Assembly: GCA_021159785.1 (NCBI GenBank)
Contig: JAGHDU010000153.1
Coordinates: 1-5,342, forward strand
Direction: 5' to 3'
Length of the DNA: 5,342 nucleotides
Source of the DNA: Staphylothermus sp.
GTDB taxonomy: Archaea > Thermoproteota > Thermoprotei_A > Sulfolobales > Desulfurococcaceae
The position numbers were made by a program, and so were the translations under genes. The notes under the pieces are model-generated. The model saw only the letters and a program-made list of their open reading frames with translations, did no database searches and was not told the DNA's origin. The stretch's first letter is position 1, and every line of letters begins with the position of its first letter. Positions 4,386-5,342 of this stretch are shown here, piece by piece.

Positions 4386-5342
4386 TTAAGACTTTAGTTT
4401 TTTGCCTATAAAGGCCAATCTGGCTAGAAAGGCATTTAATTGGATCTCGTCGTCTGCGCCTTCTACTAATCTGAACTGTATTTCTCCTGCGAGATCGGCT
4501 ATCATTATTTTGTATTCATCCGGTATCTTTATGTTTTGACTAAATATTTCTCTATGGATTTGTTTAACTACATCTAGTCCGCTGAGTCCATAGTTTATCA
4601 TTAATTCTCTTAGTTTATCTCTTGCTTCGTTGAAATTACCTGCTAGTGCTAGTTGGATCATTTGTCTAATTTCTCTTGGATGTGCGAGACCTACTACTTT
4701 GTAAACGCTTTCTACAGTTACTTTTCCGAGCGCTGCAGCGGCTTGGAGAATGTTTATTGCTCTTCTCATGTCTCCTTCGCTTAATTCGTGAATTGCTTCG
4801 AGTGCCTCGATATCATATTCTACTTTCTCTTGTTCAGCTATCCACTTAAGTCTTGAGACAACGTCTTCTTTTTTGAGTGGTGTGAATCTAAAGACTGCAC
4901 ATCTACTCTGTATTGGTTCTATGATTTTGCTTGGATAGTTAGCTATAAGTATGAATCTTGTTGATGCAGTGTACATTTCCATTAATCTACGGAGTGCTTG
5001 TTGCGCGTCTGCCGTCATGTTGTCTGCTTCGTCAAGTAGTACTATCTTGAAAGGAATATTTGCTGCAACCCTTGTTCTAGCAAATTCCTTAACCTTACTA
5101 CGTATAACATCTATACCGCGCTCGTCGGAGTTATGTAATAGAATAGGTACTTCTCCCGCAAAGAACATGTTATTCTCTGGTATACTTAGATCATACACAT
5201 AGTCGTTATAGTCAATTATTCTTACATTCCTGACTTTGAGTACATGTATATCCGAATTAGTTAGTAGATATAGTTTTTCATACTGTCTTCTATGTTCGGG
5301 ACTTAGTTTTGTTTTATCGACGCTTTCCAAGATCTGTTTTAG
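4386..5342 (-). CDS. rfcS: Replication factor C small subunit, C-terminal part, interrupted by an intein (5' end outside window)
   Basis: Small subunit of the clamp loader. The frame is open through the right edge: codons before the TTG at 5330 read LKQI, so that TTG is not a start. The first 71 visible residues are intein (see separate entry). The RFC part begins with Ser encoded at 5127-5129 (SDERGIDVIR) and runs 247 residues: Walker B IVLLDEADNM, sensor 1 region FILIANYPSKIIEPIQ, the arginine-finger motif SRC, FRFTPL, sensor 2 GDMRRAINILQ, and the helical collar domain ending AFIGKKLKS. An uninterrupted archaeal RfcS is about 320-330 residues, so an N-extein of roughly 75-80 residues with the P-loop should lie outside the window. 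After splicing the junction would restore the conserved NASDERG box. It is first in an operon with rfcL, 16 bases downstream. Confidence 0.95.
   Translation of the reverse strand, partial: LKQILESVDKTKLSPEHRRQYEKLYLLTNSDIHVLKVRNVRIIDYNDYVYDLSIPENNMFFAGEVPILLHNSDERGIDVIRSKVKEFARTRVAANIPFKIVLLDEADNMTADAQQALRRLMEMYTASTRFILIANYPSKIIEPIQSRCAVFRFTPLKKEDVVSRLKWIAEQEKVEYDIEALEAIHELSEGDMRRAINILQAAAALGKVTVESVYKVVGLAHPREIRQMIQLALAGNFNEARDKLRELMINYGLSGLDVVKQIHREIFSQNIKIPDEYKIMIADLAGEIQFRLVEGADDEIQLNAFLARLAFIGKKLKS
5130..5342 (-). other. C-terminal end of an intein in RfcS
   Basis: Protein-splicing element translated within RfcS that excises itself and joins the flanking exteins. The visible 71 residues do not belong to RFC. 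They show splicing block F as YVYDLSIPENNMFFAG and block G as VPILLHN, ending in the catalytic His-Asn pair (codons 5130-5135), followed by the +1 nucleophile Ser (5127-5129). The insertion point is inside the strongly conserved Asn-Ala-Ser-Asp-Glu-Arg-Gly box, typical of inteins choosing conserved ATPase motifs. At the block F position where many inteins have His (HNF), this one appears to have Asn (NMF). The N-terminal splicing block and any homing endonuclease domain lie outside the window, so full size and mobility cannot be judged. Confidence 0.93.

Noticed and set aside
4951..5202. 83-codon reading frame on the + strand
   Set aside because: It is antisense to the conserved rfcS Walker B region and the intein end, with no family resemblance.
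5328..5330. TTG as the start of a 314-residue RfcS
   Set aside because: It lies within intein sequence, the frame continues to the right edge, and the protein would lack the RFC P-loop.

Overview
The window looks like chromosome from a hyperthermophilic crenarchaeon, most likely of the Desulfurococcales type. The evidence is an archaeal Orc1/Cdc6 initiator, an archaeal clamp loader made of separate large and small RFC subunits, AT-rich DNA, Lys/Glu/Ile-rich proteins, GGTG/AGGT-type ribosome binding sites, overlapping start/stop codons and TTG starts. The species cannot be fixed from the sequence alone.

Layout. (1) Positions 1-1575, + strand: a tightly coupled operon with the C-terminal part of a TrkH-type K+ channel subunit (cut by the left edge), its cytosolic NAD-binding regulator TrkA (TTG start overlapping the trkH stop), and a 151-residue THUMP-domain RNA-binding protein (ATGA overlap). 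(2) Positions 1576-1661: a short AT-rich intergenic region with a T-rich tract (possible terminator), TATA-like elements and a GGTG ribosome binding site. (3) Positions 1662-3097, + strand: an Orc1/Cdc6-family initiator, followed through an ATGA overlap by a 62-residue winged-helix protein. (4) Positions 3098-5342, - strand: the clamp-loader operon, rfcS (cut by the right edge) then rfcL, 16 bases apart. The two converging transcription units touch: the + strand TAA stop is immediately followed by the reverse-strand stop, with no base between them.

The main point of interest is at the right edge. The rfcS frame does not start inside the window. The first 71 visible residues are not RFC but the C-terminal splicing end of an intein, ending in HN, followed by Ser+1 and then the conserved DERGIDVIR of the clamp loader. 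The intein therefore sits inside the Asn-Ala-Ser-Asp motif of RfcS, while the equivalent motif in the adjacent paralogue RfcL is uninterrupted.

Functionally, the right two thirds of the window is a replication neighbourhood: an initiator, a possible small DNA-binding partner, and both clamp-loader subunits that load PCNA. The left third is K+ uptake plus an RNA-binding protein whose link to K+ transport is not obvious. The Orc1/Cdc6 protein has unusual residues at the sensor 1 position and the nearby Arg motif, suggesting a divergent paralogue. No RNA genes, CRISPR arrays or insertion sequences were seen, and no stretch over 300 bases lacks a gene.
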